Assembly: GCA_964628835.1 (NCBI GenBank)
Contig: CAZVME010000014.1
Span: forward strand, 1 to 56,347
DNA length: 56,347 nucleotides
Source: JAAGZL01 sp964628835
GTDB taxonomy: Bacteria > Pseudomonadota > Gammaproteobacteria > Chromatiales > Chromatiaceae
Reading direction: 5' to 3'
Part shown: positions 1 through 7,746 of the stretch, piece by piece
Position numbering within the stretch: position 1 is the stretch's first letter
Layout of the letters: each line of letters opens with the position of its first letter
Notes under the pieces: generated by a model
Databases searched by the model: none
What the model was told of the DNA's origin: nothing
Seen by the model: the letters and a program-made list of their open reading frames with translations, nothing else
Made by a program: the position numbers and the translations under genes

Positions 1-60
1 TTCGAACCTCCGGCCCCTGCCTCCCGAAGGCAGTGCTCTACCAGGCTGAGCTACACCCCG
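1..60 (-). tRNA. tRNA-Pro (anticodon CGG), 3' part outside window
   Basis: Read on the minus strand from position 60, the sequence gives a 7-nt acceptor 5' strand, a D stem GCTC/GAGC, and an anticodon stem CTGCC/GGCAG enclosing the loop TTCGGGA, whose anticodon is CGG (decodes CCG, proline). It continues through the variable loop into the T arm and stops in the T loop TTCGAA at the window edge. The rest of the T arm, the acceptor 3' strand and CCA lie outside. Confidence 0.93.
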
Positions 61-206
61 ACATATGGGCCCGTTGGCAGCAGGCGGTAAAATTTTAACT
101 GAAACCAGCTGCTAAGGAAATGGGAACCTGGATTCAGGTGTAGGTGCTTTGCGGGTGGCGAACTTTGGTCCCTGCGACCATGCCGTTCCTATTCGATAGT
201 TTGCAA

Positions 207-1175
207 TCAGTTGGTCCTGTCCGCAGAAAAATCTGCCAGGGTGGAGAGTGCGCTTCTGAAGGCGGATGGTGGAAGTGCCTCAAGTGCCTGCTTGGCCTTG
301 TCTGCCTCCTTCTCAGCCAGTTTGAAGGTATAGTCGATGGCGTCGGTGCTCTCAATGGCGGATTTAACCACATCTATATGTTCCCGGCCGCCGTTCTCTA
401 TAATGTCGCGTAGCGATTGCTTCTGTTCCGGGGTGCCCACCTGCATGGCGCGAATCAGGGGTAGGGTTGGTTTTCCCTCGGCCAGATCGTCGCCGATATT
501 TTTGCCGATCTCCTCAGCAGAGTTGCTGTAGTCGAGGGCGTCATCAATGATCTGAAACGCGATGCCCAGATGCAGGCCGTAATTGGCTAGGGCTAGCTCT
601 TCGGCCTCGGAAGCGTCACACAGGATTGCTCCAAGCTGTGCTCCTGCCTCAAACAGGGTGGCGGTTTTGCGCAGTATTACCTCAAGGTACTTCTGTTCGT
701 CCGTGTCCGGGTCATGGCAGTTGAGAAGCTGCAGGACTTCACCTTCTGCGATACGGTTGGTAGCGTGGGACAGGATTTCCATAATCCGCATTTTGTCCAC
801 ATCCACCATCATTTCAAAGGCGCGGGAGTAGAGAAAGTCACCCACCAGGACGCTGGCGGCATTGCCCCACACCGCATTGGCGGTGTCACGGCTGCGACGC
901 AGGTCGGAACCATCCACCACATCGTCATGCAGCAGGGTGGCGGTATGAATGAATTCGATAATGGCGGCCAGGCTGATATGTTTGTCCCCGGTGTAGCCCA
1001 GGGCCTGGGCTGCCAGCAGGACAATCATCGGCCGAAGACGTTTGCCGCCACTGTTTACAATGTAGTGACCGATCTGGTTGATCAGCACCACATCGGACTC
1101 CAGGCGATGTAGAATCAGGCGGTCAACCGCCTTCATATCGTCTTCTACCAGGCTTCGAATCGCGGATATATCCAT
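207..1175 (-). CDS. ispB: Octaprenyl diphosphate synthase (trans-prenyltransferase)
   Basis: IspB extends farnesyl diphosphate with isopentenyl diphosphate to make the octaprenyl side chain of ubiquinone. The 322-residue product has both aspartate-rich Mg2+-prenyl-diphosphate motifs, DDVVD at about residues 84-88 and DDALD at 211-215, and the GGKRLRP substrate-binding stretch near 43-49. Length matches the E. coli enzyme (323). I chose the ATG at 1175 because a GAAG purine stretch lies just upstream and the N-terminus then aligns with the family; a GTG at 1187 would add four residues. The gene is divergent from rplU, the usual gammaproteobacterial arrangement. The long-chain class is clear; the exact chain length (C40) is inferred from the family. 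Confidence 0.95.
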   Translation of the reverse strand: MDISAIRSLVEDDMKAVDRLILHRLESDVVLINQIGHYIVNSGGKRLRPMIVLLAAQALGYTGDKHISLAAIIEFIHTATLLHDDVVDGSDLRRSRDTANAVWGNAASVLVGDFLYSRAFEMMVDVDKMRIMEILSHATNRIAEGEVLQLLNCHDPDTDEQKYLEVILRKTATLFEAGAQLGAILCDASEAEELALANYGLHLGIAFQIIDDALDYSNSAEEIGKNIGDDLAEGKPTLPLIRAMQVGTPEQKQSLRDIIENGGREHIDVVKSAIESTDAIDYTFKLAEKEADKAKQALEALPPSAFRSALSTLADFSADRTN

Positions 1176-1592
1176 ACAGTTCTTCACTGATTACTACTTA
1201 TTCAGGACTGCCATGGTTCATCTACATGACTGAACTGGGGTTTTAAAGAATGCAGGGTTAGTAGGCTAAATATGGCTTACTTACTGATAATAATAAAATT
1301 ATTACGTTCTGGCCCGCACGGTTTTCGTGCTTGTTCAACTGCTTGTCTGGATTCACCAGAAGTATGAATCCTAAAGCTTGAAGCATGCTAGAAGCGTGTA
1401 TATATTCTGTCAAGTGTCCGTGATGCTGCGGAGCTGCCGGTAATTCATGGATAAATGGGTAATGATGGGGGTAAAGCGGCAGGTTAAACTGGATTTGACC
1501 TCCGGCAAAGGTGCAGGTAGAATTCCGCCTCTTTCGTGGCCATGTTTCATAATGAGTGCCGCAACTAACAGATTTTTACGGAGATTTGGCGA
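1176..1592. other. Divergent intergenic region ispB / rplU
   Basis: This 417-bp gap has no credible gene. It should hold the promoters of both flanking genes. Two sigma-70-like promoters pointing at rplU can be read (1378-1406 and 1495-1523; the second is listed separately). The first is TTGAAG, 17 nt, TATATT. No clear promoter for ispB was found. Confidence 0.6.
1495..1523 (+). promoter_or_regulatory. Sigma-70-like promoter of rplU-rpmA
   Basis: TTGACC at 1495-1500 and TAGAAT at 1518-1523 are separated by exactly 17 nt. A start site near 1530 would give a leader of about 60 nt before the rplU ATG at 1593. The leader carries a GGAG ribosome site (TTACGGAGATTT). This is inferred from consensus matching only. 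Confidence 0.6.
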
Positions 1593-1907
1593 ATGTATGC
1601 CGTGATTCAGACCGGTGGTAAACAGTACCGGGTTGCCCAGGGTGACGTCCTTCGGGTTGAGAAGATAGACTCTGAAGAGGGTTCGTCCATCAACATCGAC
1701 AAGGTTTTAATGGTTGCCGATGGCGCAGATGTTAAGGTTGGCGCTCCCTATGTGGATGGTGGCCAGGTAACTGCTGAGGTTCAGCAGCATGGTCGTGGCA
1801 AGAAGGTCAAAATCATCAAGTTTAAGCGACGCAAGCATCACCTGAAGCGTCAGGGTCACCGTCAGTGGTATACCGAGCTTAAAATTACCGCGATCAGCGC
1901 AAAATAG
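1593..1907 (+). CDS. rplU: 50S ribosomal protein L21
   Basis: L21 binds 23S rRNA in the large ribosomal subunit. The product is 104 residues, close to the usual 103. It opens with MYAVIQTGGKQYRV, the family signature, and has the C-terminal signature KRRKHHLKRQGHRQ followed by YTELKI. ATG start with a GGAG site upstream. rpmA follows after 13 nt, the near-universal rplU-rpmA pair, and both are read from the promoter at 1495-1523. Confidence 0.98.
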   Translation: MYAVIQTGGKQYRVAQGDVLRVEKIDSEEGSSINIDKVLMVADGADVKVGAPYVDGGQVTAEVQQHGRGKKVKIIKFKRRKHHLKRQGHRQWYTELKITAISAK

Positions 1908-1920
1908 GGCGGGCTAAACA

Positions 1921-2178
1921 ATGGCACATAAAAAAGCAGGCGGTAGTACACGTAACGGCCGCGATTCAGAGTCAAAACGTCTTGGTGTAAAGATGTATGG
2001 CGGCCAGACGGTACAGCCGGGTAACATCATCGTGCGCCAGCGCGGAACCCACTTCCACTCAGGTCTCAATGTAGGTTGTGGTAAAGATCACACCCTGTTT
2101 GCCAAGGCCGAAGGTGTGGTAAAGTTTGAGGTCAAGGGTCCGAAAAAGCGTAGGTATGTGAACGTAGTTCCAGCCTGA
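1921..2178 (+). CDS. rpmA: 50S ribosomal protein L27
   Basis: L27 sits near the peptidyl-transferase centre of the 50S subunit, its N-terminus reaching the tRNA acceptor ends. The product is 85 residues and begins MAHKKAGGSTRNGRDSES, the canonical gammaproteobacterial L27 start with no cleavable extension; GLNVGCGKDHTLFA also matches. It follows rplU closely and is followed by a hairpin-plus-T terminator, which separates the ribosomal pair from obgE. Confidence 0.98.
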   Translation: MAHKKAGGSTRNGRDSESKRLGVKMYGGQTVQPGNIIVRQRGTHFHSGLNVGCGKDHTLFAKAEGVVKFEVKGPKKRRYVNVVPA

Positions 2179-2200
2179 TTACGCCGTACCCAACGAAATT

Positions 2201-2231
2201 AAGAGGCCTCGTCAGTGACGGGGCTTTTTTT
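2201..2231 (+). terminator. Rho-independent terminator after rpmA
   Basis: GCCTCGTCA pairs with TGACGGGGC (one G-T wobble) around a 1-3 nt loop and is followed directly by seven T residues. Confidence 0.85.
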
Positions 2232-2323
2232 GTGGTTGCAAAAGAGTGCTTTTGGTAGGCTGGTGCTGGCCCGGATATGCGGCAGTAGAGCGGCTCGCCA
2301 ATATAGTCAACGGTGGAATAGTT

Positions 2324-3394
2324 ATGAAGTTTGTGGATGAAGCCAGCATTACTGTGGAGGCCGGAGACGGCGGCAATGGAGCCGCGAGTTTCCGCCGGGA
2401 AAAATATATACCCAAGGGTGGTCCGGACGGTGGGGATGGCGGCGATGGCGGCAGCGTCTATCTGTTGGCTGACTCCGGCCTGAACACCTTGGTGGATTTC
2501 CGTCACATGCGACGGCATCGGGCCGAACGGGGCCAGAATGGCATGGGTCGCAACTGCACCGGTCGCAGTGGAGAAGATATCTATGTGCGGGTGCCGGTGG
2601 GGACTCGAGTCCTTGATGAAGAGACCCAGGAGACCATCGGTGAACTGCTGAAACACGGCGAGGAACTGCTGGTGGCGAAAGGCGGGTTTCATGGCATCGG
2701 TAATGCACGTTTCAAGAGCAGCACCAACCGCACTCCGCGCCAGTTCACCCATGGTACCGAGGGTGAGAGACGTCAACTGCATCTGGAATTGATCCTGCTG
2801 GCAGATGTTGGGTTGCTGGGTATGCCCAATGCTGGCAAATCCAGCTTCATCACTAAGGTGTCGAGCGCCAGGCCCAAGGTTGCCGATTACCCCTTTACTA
2901 CGCTCTATCCTAATCTTGGTGTGGTTAGCGTGGGCGCCTCGCGCAGCTTCGTGGTGGCCGACATCCCGGGAGTTATTGAAGGGGCATCCGAGGGCGCTGG
3001 TCTCGGTATCCAGTTTCTGAAACACCTGGACCGAACCAGATTGCTGCTGCACCTTGTGGATATTGCGCCAATGGATGAAGCGGTGGACCCGGCGGATGAG
3101 GTGAGAAAGATTGCAGCCGAGCTGCAGAACTACAGCCCGGAGCTGGCCGAGCGGGAACGCTGGCTGGTGATAAACAAAATTGATCTTCTGATGCCGGAAG
3201 AGGTGGAGTCCAGGCGGGAGCAGCTACTGGCGGAGCTTTCCTGGAGTGGGCCGGTGTTTATGATCTCTGCCGTCACCGGTGACGGCACCGATAAGCTGGT
3301 CTATGCCTTGATGGATCATCTGGAGCAGCTGCAGGGTGATGAAGAACCGGATCAGAATTCTGAGGATGAACCCTGGGATCCGCTAAAGGGATAA
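2324..3394 (+). CDS. obgE: Obg-family GTPase ObgE/CgtA
   Basis: ObgE is a GTPase in 50S subunit assembly and stress control. The product is 356 residues. The Gly-rich Obg fold occupies about 1-158 (MKFVDEA start, GGDGGDGGSVY). The G domain has G1 GMPNAGKS at about 166-173, G3 DIPG at about 213-216 and G4 NKID further on. I chose ATG 2324 because family members start at MKFVDEA and a GGTGGA site lies 7 nt upstream; the longer in-frame reading from 2246 has no family support. The C-terminus is acidic, as is usual. It follows the rplU-rpmA terminator and precedes proB by 2 nt, so obgE-proB is probably one transcript. Confidence 0.97.
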   Translation: MKFVDEASITVEAGDGGNGAASFRREKYIPKGGPDGGDGGDGGSVYLLADSGLNTLVDFRHMRRHRAERGQNGMGRNCTGRSGEDIYVRVPVGTRVLDEETQETIGELLKHGEELLVAKGGFHGIGNARFKSSTNRTPRQFTHGTEGERRQLHLELILLADVGLLGMPNAGKSSFITKVSSARPKVADYPFTTLYPNLGVVSVGASRSFVVADIPGVIEGASEGAGLGIQFLKHLDRTRLLLHLVDIAPMDEAVDPADEVRKIAAELQNYSPELAERERWLVINKIDLLMPEEVESRREQLLAELSWSGPVFMISAVTGDGTDKLVYALMDHLEQLQGDEEPDQNSEDEPWDPLKG

Positions 3395-3396
3395 TA

Positions 3397-4521
3397 ATGA
3401 TCTCAAGACAACAGATACCTGCAACCAGGCGCTGGGTGGTAAAGATCGGCAGCGCTTTGTTGACCAATGACGGCAACGGTCTGGATCGGGAGCGTCTGGC
3501 GGTTTGGGCTGAGCAGATGGCCTCCTGGGTGCTTTCAGGTAAGGAATTAATCCTGGTCTCATCCGGCGCTGTGGCCGAGGGTATGAATCGCATGGGCTGG
3601 GACACCAGACCCACCAGCCTGCATGAACTACAGGCCGCCGCCGCCATCGGACAGATGGGGTTGGTGCGCGCCTATGAGACCTGTTTTCAAAAACATGAGC
3701 TGCATACCGCCCAGGTACTTCTGACCCATGATGATCTGGTGGATCGGGGGCGTTATCTGAATGCCCGCAGTACTCTGCTAACGTTGGTGAGGCTAGGTGT
3801 GGTGCCGGTTGTGAATGAAAACGACACCGTGGCAAACGATGAGCTGCGGTTTGGTGATAATGACACCCTGGCGGCGCTGGTGGCCAACCTGGTGGAGGCG
3901 GATCTGCTGTTGTTACTGACCGATCAAAAGGGGTTGTTCGACAGTGATCCCAGGTTTAACTCCAACGCCAAACTGATTTCTGAGTCGAAGGTGGATAACG
4001 CCGCTCTGGATCAGGCCGCCGGCGGGAGCGTGGGCGGTCTGGGCTTGGGTGGAATGGTGACCAAGGTGCGGGCTGCCAGACTGGCGGCGCGCTCTGGCAC
4101 AGCTACGGTGATTGCCCCTGGAGCCGAGCAAGATGTGATCTCCAGGATTGGTCAGGGTGAGGATGTTGGTACTCTGCTGATACCGGTGCAGGAGCCACAG
4201 ACCGCACGCAAGCGCTGGCTGGCGGGACACTTACGGGTGCGCGGCAGCATAGTTCTGGATGAGGGAGCGGTGCGGGTGCTGCATCAGCAGGGACGGAGTC
4301 TACTGGCGGTGGGGGTGAAGAGTGTCAGTGGCGGCTTTGCCCGGGGCGAGGTGGTCTCATGTGTGGACGAGGCAGGCAAGGAGGTCGCCCGTGGCCTGGT
4401 AAATTACGATGCTCTGGAGACCGATCGGATCAAGGGTCAGCCCAGTAGCATGATCAGTGAGATTCTGGGGTATATGGACGAGGATGAGCTAATCCACCGG
4501 GATAACCTGGTGCTGGTGTAA
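3397..4521 (+). CDS. proB: Glutamate 5-kinase
   Basis: ProB phosphorylates glutamate to gamma-glutamyl phosphate, the first step of proline synthesis, in the cytoplasm. The product is 374 residues (E. coli 367). The N-terminal amino-acid-kinase fold runs to about 260, with VVKIGSALLT, LVSSGAVAEG, NENDTVA and GGMVTKV motifs. A C-terminal PUA domain follows (about 280-360). The ATG lies 2 nt after the obgE stop. proA is not in the window. A hairpin terminator follows at 4557. Confidence 0.97.
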   Translation: MISRQQIPATRRWVVKIGSALLTNDGNGLDRERLAVWAEQMASWVLSGKELILVSSGAVAEGMNRMGWDTRPTSLHELQAAAAIGQMGLVRAYETCFQKHELHTAQVLLTHDDLVDRGRYLNARSTLLTLVRLGVVPVVNENDTVANDELRFGDNDTLAALVANLVEADLLLLLTDQKGLFDSDPRFNSNAKLISESKVDNAALDQAAGGSVGGLGLGGMVTKVRAARLAARSGTATVIAPGAEQDVISRIGQGEDVGTLLIPVQEPQTARKRWLAGHLRVRGSIVLDEGAVRVLHQQGRSLLAVGVKSVSGGFARGEVVSCVDEAGKEVARGLVNYDALETDRIKGQPSSMISEILGYMDEDELIHRDNLVLV

Positions 4522-4556
4522 CGTTTCGTCTGGAATGCTGTGCTTAATCCCAGGCA

Positions 4557-4588
4557 TAAAAAAACCGGCTTGTGGCCGGTTTTTTTAT
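4557..4588. terminator. Bidirectional terminator between proB and rpsT
   Basis: ACCGGC and GCCGGT form a 6-bp stem with loop TTGTG, flanked by an A run on the left and a T run on the right, so it can stop transcription from both convergent genes. Confidence 0.88.
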
Positions 4589-4603
4589 CGCAGATAGCTT
4601 GGG

Positions 4604-4864
4604 TTACAACGCCTTGATCTGCTTGTTCAAACGACTCTTATGACGAGCAGCCCTATTCTTGTGGATCAGGCCATTATTCGCCGCACGGTCTATAACCGGT
4701 ACAGCCTGTTTGAAAGCTTCGGTCGCGCCATCTTTGTTACCAGCACCGATTGCCGCTAGAACGCCCTTGATCTTGGTGCGCAATGTACTGCGGCGTGATG
4801 CGTTGTGCTGACGATGTGTCTCCGCCTGCCTTGCACGCTTGCGGGCTTGTACTGAATTGGCCAA
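4604..4864 (-). CDS. rpsT: 30S ribosomal protein S20 (TTG start)
   Basis: S20 is a primary 16S rRNA-binding protein of the small subunit. The product is 86 residues, reading (M)ANSVQARKRARQAE at the N-terminus, the family signature. The initiator must be TTG at 4864: the only in-frame ATG lies 22 codons upstream and would add residues foreign to the family, while GGAGG sits 6 nt before the TTG. E. coli rpsT also starts at UUG and is autoregulated through weak initiation, so the codon is probably conserved for control. It faces proB and has its own promoter at 4902-4930. Confidence 0.96.
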   Translation of the reverse strand: MANSVQARKRARQAETHRQHNASRRSTLRTKIKGVLAAIGAGNKDGATEAFKQAVPVIDRAANNGLIHKNRAARHKSRLNKQIKAL

Positions 4865-4901
4865 GTCGACCTCCAAAAAGTGTGAATCGGAAAAGCCCGA
4901 T

Positions 4902-4930
4902 ATTCTGGTGCCCCAAGAGGGGTTTGTCAA
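4902..4930 (-). promoter_or_regulatory. Sigma-70-like promoter of rpsT
   Basis: On the minus strand, perfect TTGACA (4925-4930) is followed after 17 nt by CAGAAT (4902-4907, four of six consensus bases). A start site near 4895 leaves a leader of roughly 30 nt carrying the GGAGG site. Confidence 0.6.
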
Positions 4931-5100
4931 TAGGAATCGTGCTAAATTTACCCATTCATGCGAAGCTCCCTGAATAACAGGGGTTGGGCCAGCAATCGGT
5001 AGGTGTGGGGTAGTCCTCGCGGCGGCTATGTCCAGGCGGGGGCTGAAGGGCCTATAATCGCGTTTTAATCAATAATAATGAGGGCAGCAAACTGGCTTCC

Positions 5101-6633
5101 ATGTTCAAATCCCTGGCCAAGGTCGGCTCCAATACCATGCTATCGCGAGTTCTGGGTTTTGTACGCGATCTGGTGTTTGCCCACACCTTTGGTGCCAATG
5201 CCGGCACCGACGCCTTTTTTGTAGCTTTCAAGATCCCCAACTTTCTGCGCCGCCTGTTTGCCGAAGGCTCTTTCTCGGTGGCCTTTGTGCCAGTTCTGGC
5301 TGAGTACAAGGCCAAACGCGGCCTGGATGAGCTGAAGCTGTTTGTGAACCATGTGGCCGGGACCCTGGGTGGAATCCTGCTATTGGTAACCGCCTTGGGG
5401 GTACTGGGTGCGCCGTTTCTGGTGATGATCTTTGCCCCGGGGTTTATTGGGGTGGAGGGAAAGATGGATCTGGCCGCGGATATGTTGCGCCTCACCTTTC
5501 CCTATCTGCTGTTTATATCCCTCACCGCCTTTGCTGGCAGTATCCTTAACTCCTTCGACCGCTTCGGGATACCCGCCTTTACCCCGGTGCTGCTGAATCT
5601 CTCTCTGATTGGCTGCGCCATCTGGCTGGCGCCGCAGATGGATCGACCCATTGTGGCCCTGGCCTGGGGAGTACTGTTGGCGGGCATAGTCCAGTTTCTG
5701 TTTCAACTGCCGTTCCTGCATCAGTTGGGGCTGCTGCCACGCTTCAAGTTTGCCCCCAAGGATGAGGGGGTGCAACGCATTGTGCGCCTGATGCTGCCGG
5801 CCATCTTTGGCGTCTCGGTCACCCAGATCAATCTGCTGCTGGATACACTGATCGCCTCCTTTCTGGTAGATGGCAGTATCTCCTGGCTCTACTATTCAGA
5901 CCGTCTGATGGAGTTCCCTCTGGGTCTCCTGGGGGTTGGTCTGGCCACCGTCATCCTGCCCAGTCTCTCCCATAAACATGCTGCGGATTCCATCAAGGGC
6001 TTCTCCCATACTCTGAACTGGGCCCTGCGCTGGGTGTTGTTGCTGGGAGTGCCTTGTGCGGTGGGGCTGTTCCTTCTGGCCGGGCCTATGATCTCCACTC
6101 TGTTCCAGTCAGAGGTATTTCTATCCAATGACGTAGCTATGGCTCAGCGCAGTCTGATGGCCTACTCCCTGGGGCTGATCCCGTTCATCATGATCAAGGT
6201 GCTAGCCCCCGGCTTCTATGCGCGCCAGGACACCAAGACCCCGGTCAAAATTGCCATCATCGCCATGGTGAGCAATATGGTGTTTAACCTCATCCTGGTG
6301 TTCCCCCTGGCCCATGCCGGTCTGGCCCTGGCTACTACTCTGTCGGCCTGTATCAACGCCACTCTGCTGTTTCGTGGTCTGCGCCGGGAAGAGGTGTTCC
6401 AGCCCGAGGGTGGCTGGTTGAGCCTTATCTTGCGCGGTCTTGCCGCATCTGTGGCCATGGGAGTCATGCTTTATCTTCTGGGCGGAGGTCTGGATAGTTG
6501 GGTGGTCGCCGGGTTATGGGACAAGGTGTGGCGACTGTTGATGCTGATCGTTTCCGGGGCTGCGGTCTACTTTGCCGTACTGCTGCTGTTGGGGATACGC
6601 CTGCGCCATTTTCGATCCGGTGCGGTGGCCTGA
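5101..6633 (+). CDS. murJ: Lipid II flippase MurJ
   Basis: MurJ flips the peptidoglycan precursor lipid II across the inner membrane. The product is 510 residues (E. coli 511), strongly hydrophobic with about 14 expected membrane segments. It starts MFKSLAKVGSNTMLSRVLGF, the MurJ N-terminus, and has FAEGSFSVAFVPVLAEYK with conserved charged residues, and PGFYARQDTKTPV. ATG 5101 is preceded only by a weak purine site (GAGGGC). Its position between rpsT and ribF matches Pseudomonas-type order. Confidence 0.96.
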   Translation: MFKSLAKVGSNTMLSRVLGFVRDLVFAHTFGANAGTDAFFVAFKIPNFLRRLFAEGSFSVAFVPVLAEYKAKRGLDELKLFVNHVAGTLGGILLLVTALGVLGAPFLVMIFAPGFIGVEGKMDLAADMLRLTFPYLLFISLTAFAGSILNSFDRFGIPAFTPVLLNLSLIGCAIWLAPQMDRPIVALAWGVLLAGIVQFLFQLPFLHQLGLLPRFKFAPKDEGVQRIVRLMLPAIFGVSVTQINLLLDTLIASFLVDGSISWLYYSDRLMEFPLGLLGVGLATVILPSLSHKHAADSIKGFSHTLNWALRWVLLLGVPCAVGLFLLAGPMISTLFQSEVFLSNDVAMAQRSLMAYSLGLIPFIMIKVLAPGFYARQDTKTPVKIAIIAMVSNMVFNLILVFPLAHAGLALATTLSACINATLLFRGLRREEVFQPEGGWLSLILRGLAASVAMGVMLYLLGGGLDSWVVAGLWDKVWRLLMLIVSGAAVYFAVLLLLGIRLRHFRSGAVA

Positions 6634-6719
6634 TAACTTCCCAGTTAAAAACAGGGACTTATTATATAGCTTGACCTATAATGCCCGGTTTTAGGTAAAT
6701 CACTGGAAGAGTGGGATAG

Positions 6720-7658
6720 ATGCAGGTCATTCGCGGCTTACACAATCTGCGTAAGGAGCACCGGGGCTGTGTTGCCACCATCGGCAATTTTGATGGGGTA
6801 CACCTCGGGCATAAGGCCGTGTTCCGTAACCTGCGCCAGCGCGCCAAGGCTCTGAATCTGCCCACCACCGTGGTTACCTTTGAACCCCAGCCCATGGAGT
6901 ACTTTGCCCCCGAGGCGGCTCCGGCACGCTTGACTCGCTTACGTGAGAAGCTTGCAGCCCTGAAAGACGCGCAGATCGAGCGTGTGGTGCTGCTGGAGTT
7001 CGGCCCTAAACTGGCCAACATGGAGGCAGATTGGTTCGTACAGAAACTGCTGATTGATGGGCTGGATGTACGTTACCTGTTCGTTGGTGACGACTTCAAG
7101 TTTGGCAGGGGGCGTGAGGGAAATATCGATATGCTGCGGGTCGTGGGTGAAAAACGTGGCTTCGAGGTGGAGAACATGAATACCTTCGCTATGGATGAGG
7201 AACGGGTCAGCAGCACTCTGATTCGGGAGAGTCTGTCTCGAGGTGATCTGGAAGCGGCCAGCCAGTATCTGGGTCGTCCCTACCGTATTTGTGGAAGAGT
7301 GGCCCACGGCGATGAGCGTGGACGTACCATTGGCTTTCCCACCGCCAATGTAAACCTGCATCGCATGGTCAGTCCCCTGCGCGGGGTATTTGCAGTAAAG
7401 GTTGGTGGTCTGGGGGATGAACAGTTGCCAGGTGTGGCCAATATTGGTATCCGGCCAACAGTGGAGGGGGATCTGAAGCACCTGCTTGAGGTGTTCCTGT
7501 TCGACTTCAATCGCAGCATCTATGGTGAACACCTGGATGTGGAGTTCTGCCACAAGATCAGGGATGAGAAGAAGTTCGACAATTTTGAGCAGCTTAAACA
7601 CCAGATAGAGCTGGATGCGGTAACGGCCAGGAACTACTTCCACATGCCGTTGTTGTAA
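6720..7658 (+). CDS. ribF: Bifunctional riboflavin kinase / FAD synthetase
   Basis: RibF phosphorylates riboflavin to FMN and adenylylates FMN to FAD. The product is 312 residues (E. coli 313). The N-terminal nucleotidyltransferase domain has TIGNFDGVHLGH (near 20-31) and SSTLIRESL; the C-terminal flavokinase domain has GRPYRICGRVAHGDERGRT and IGFPTANV. ATG 6720 follows a GTGGGAT purine stretch. It sits between murJ and ileS, the classical ribF-ileS-lspA neighbourhood. A TATAAT at 6677-6682 may be the -10 of a local promoter but no good -35 was found. Confidence 0.97.
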   Translation: MQVIRGLHNLRKEHRGCVATIGNFDGVHLGHKAVFRNLRQRAKALNLPTTVVTFEPQPMEYFAPEAAPARLTRLREKLAALKDAQIERVVLLEFGPKLANMEADWFVQKLLIDGLDVRYLFVGDDFKFGRGREGNIDMLRVVGEKRGFEVENMNTFAMDEERVSSTLIRESLSRGDLEAASQYLGRPYRICGRVAHGDERGRTIGFPTANVNLHRMVSPLRGVFAVKVGGLGDEQLPGVANIGIRPTVEGDLKHLLEVFLFDFNRSIYGEHLDVEFCHKIRDEKKFDNFEQLKHQIELDAVTARNYFHMPLL

Positions 7659-7746
7659 CACTATTTTTGATCTGGATGGATAGGACCCCAGGGTTGGGTT
7701 CTACTATTTGATTACACACTGGATATTTTTTCGTAAAGGCGTAGGC

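Noticed and set aside
2132..3052. Long minus-strand reading frame opposite obgE
   Set aside because: Overlaps the well-supported ObgE gene completely; the protein has no family motif.
5380..5775. Minus-strand frame opposite murJ
   Set aside because: A shadow of murJ with no family sign and no ribosome site.
6671..6682. TTGACC next to TATAAT before ribF
   Set aside because: The two hexamers are adjacent with no spacer, so they are not a -35/-10 pair; only the TATAAT might be real.
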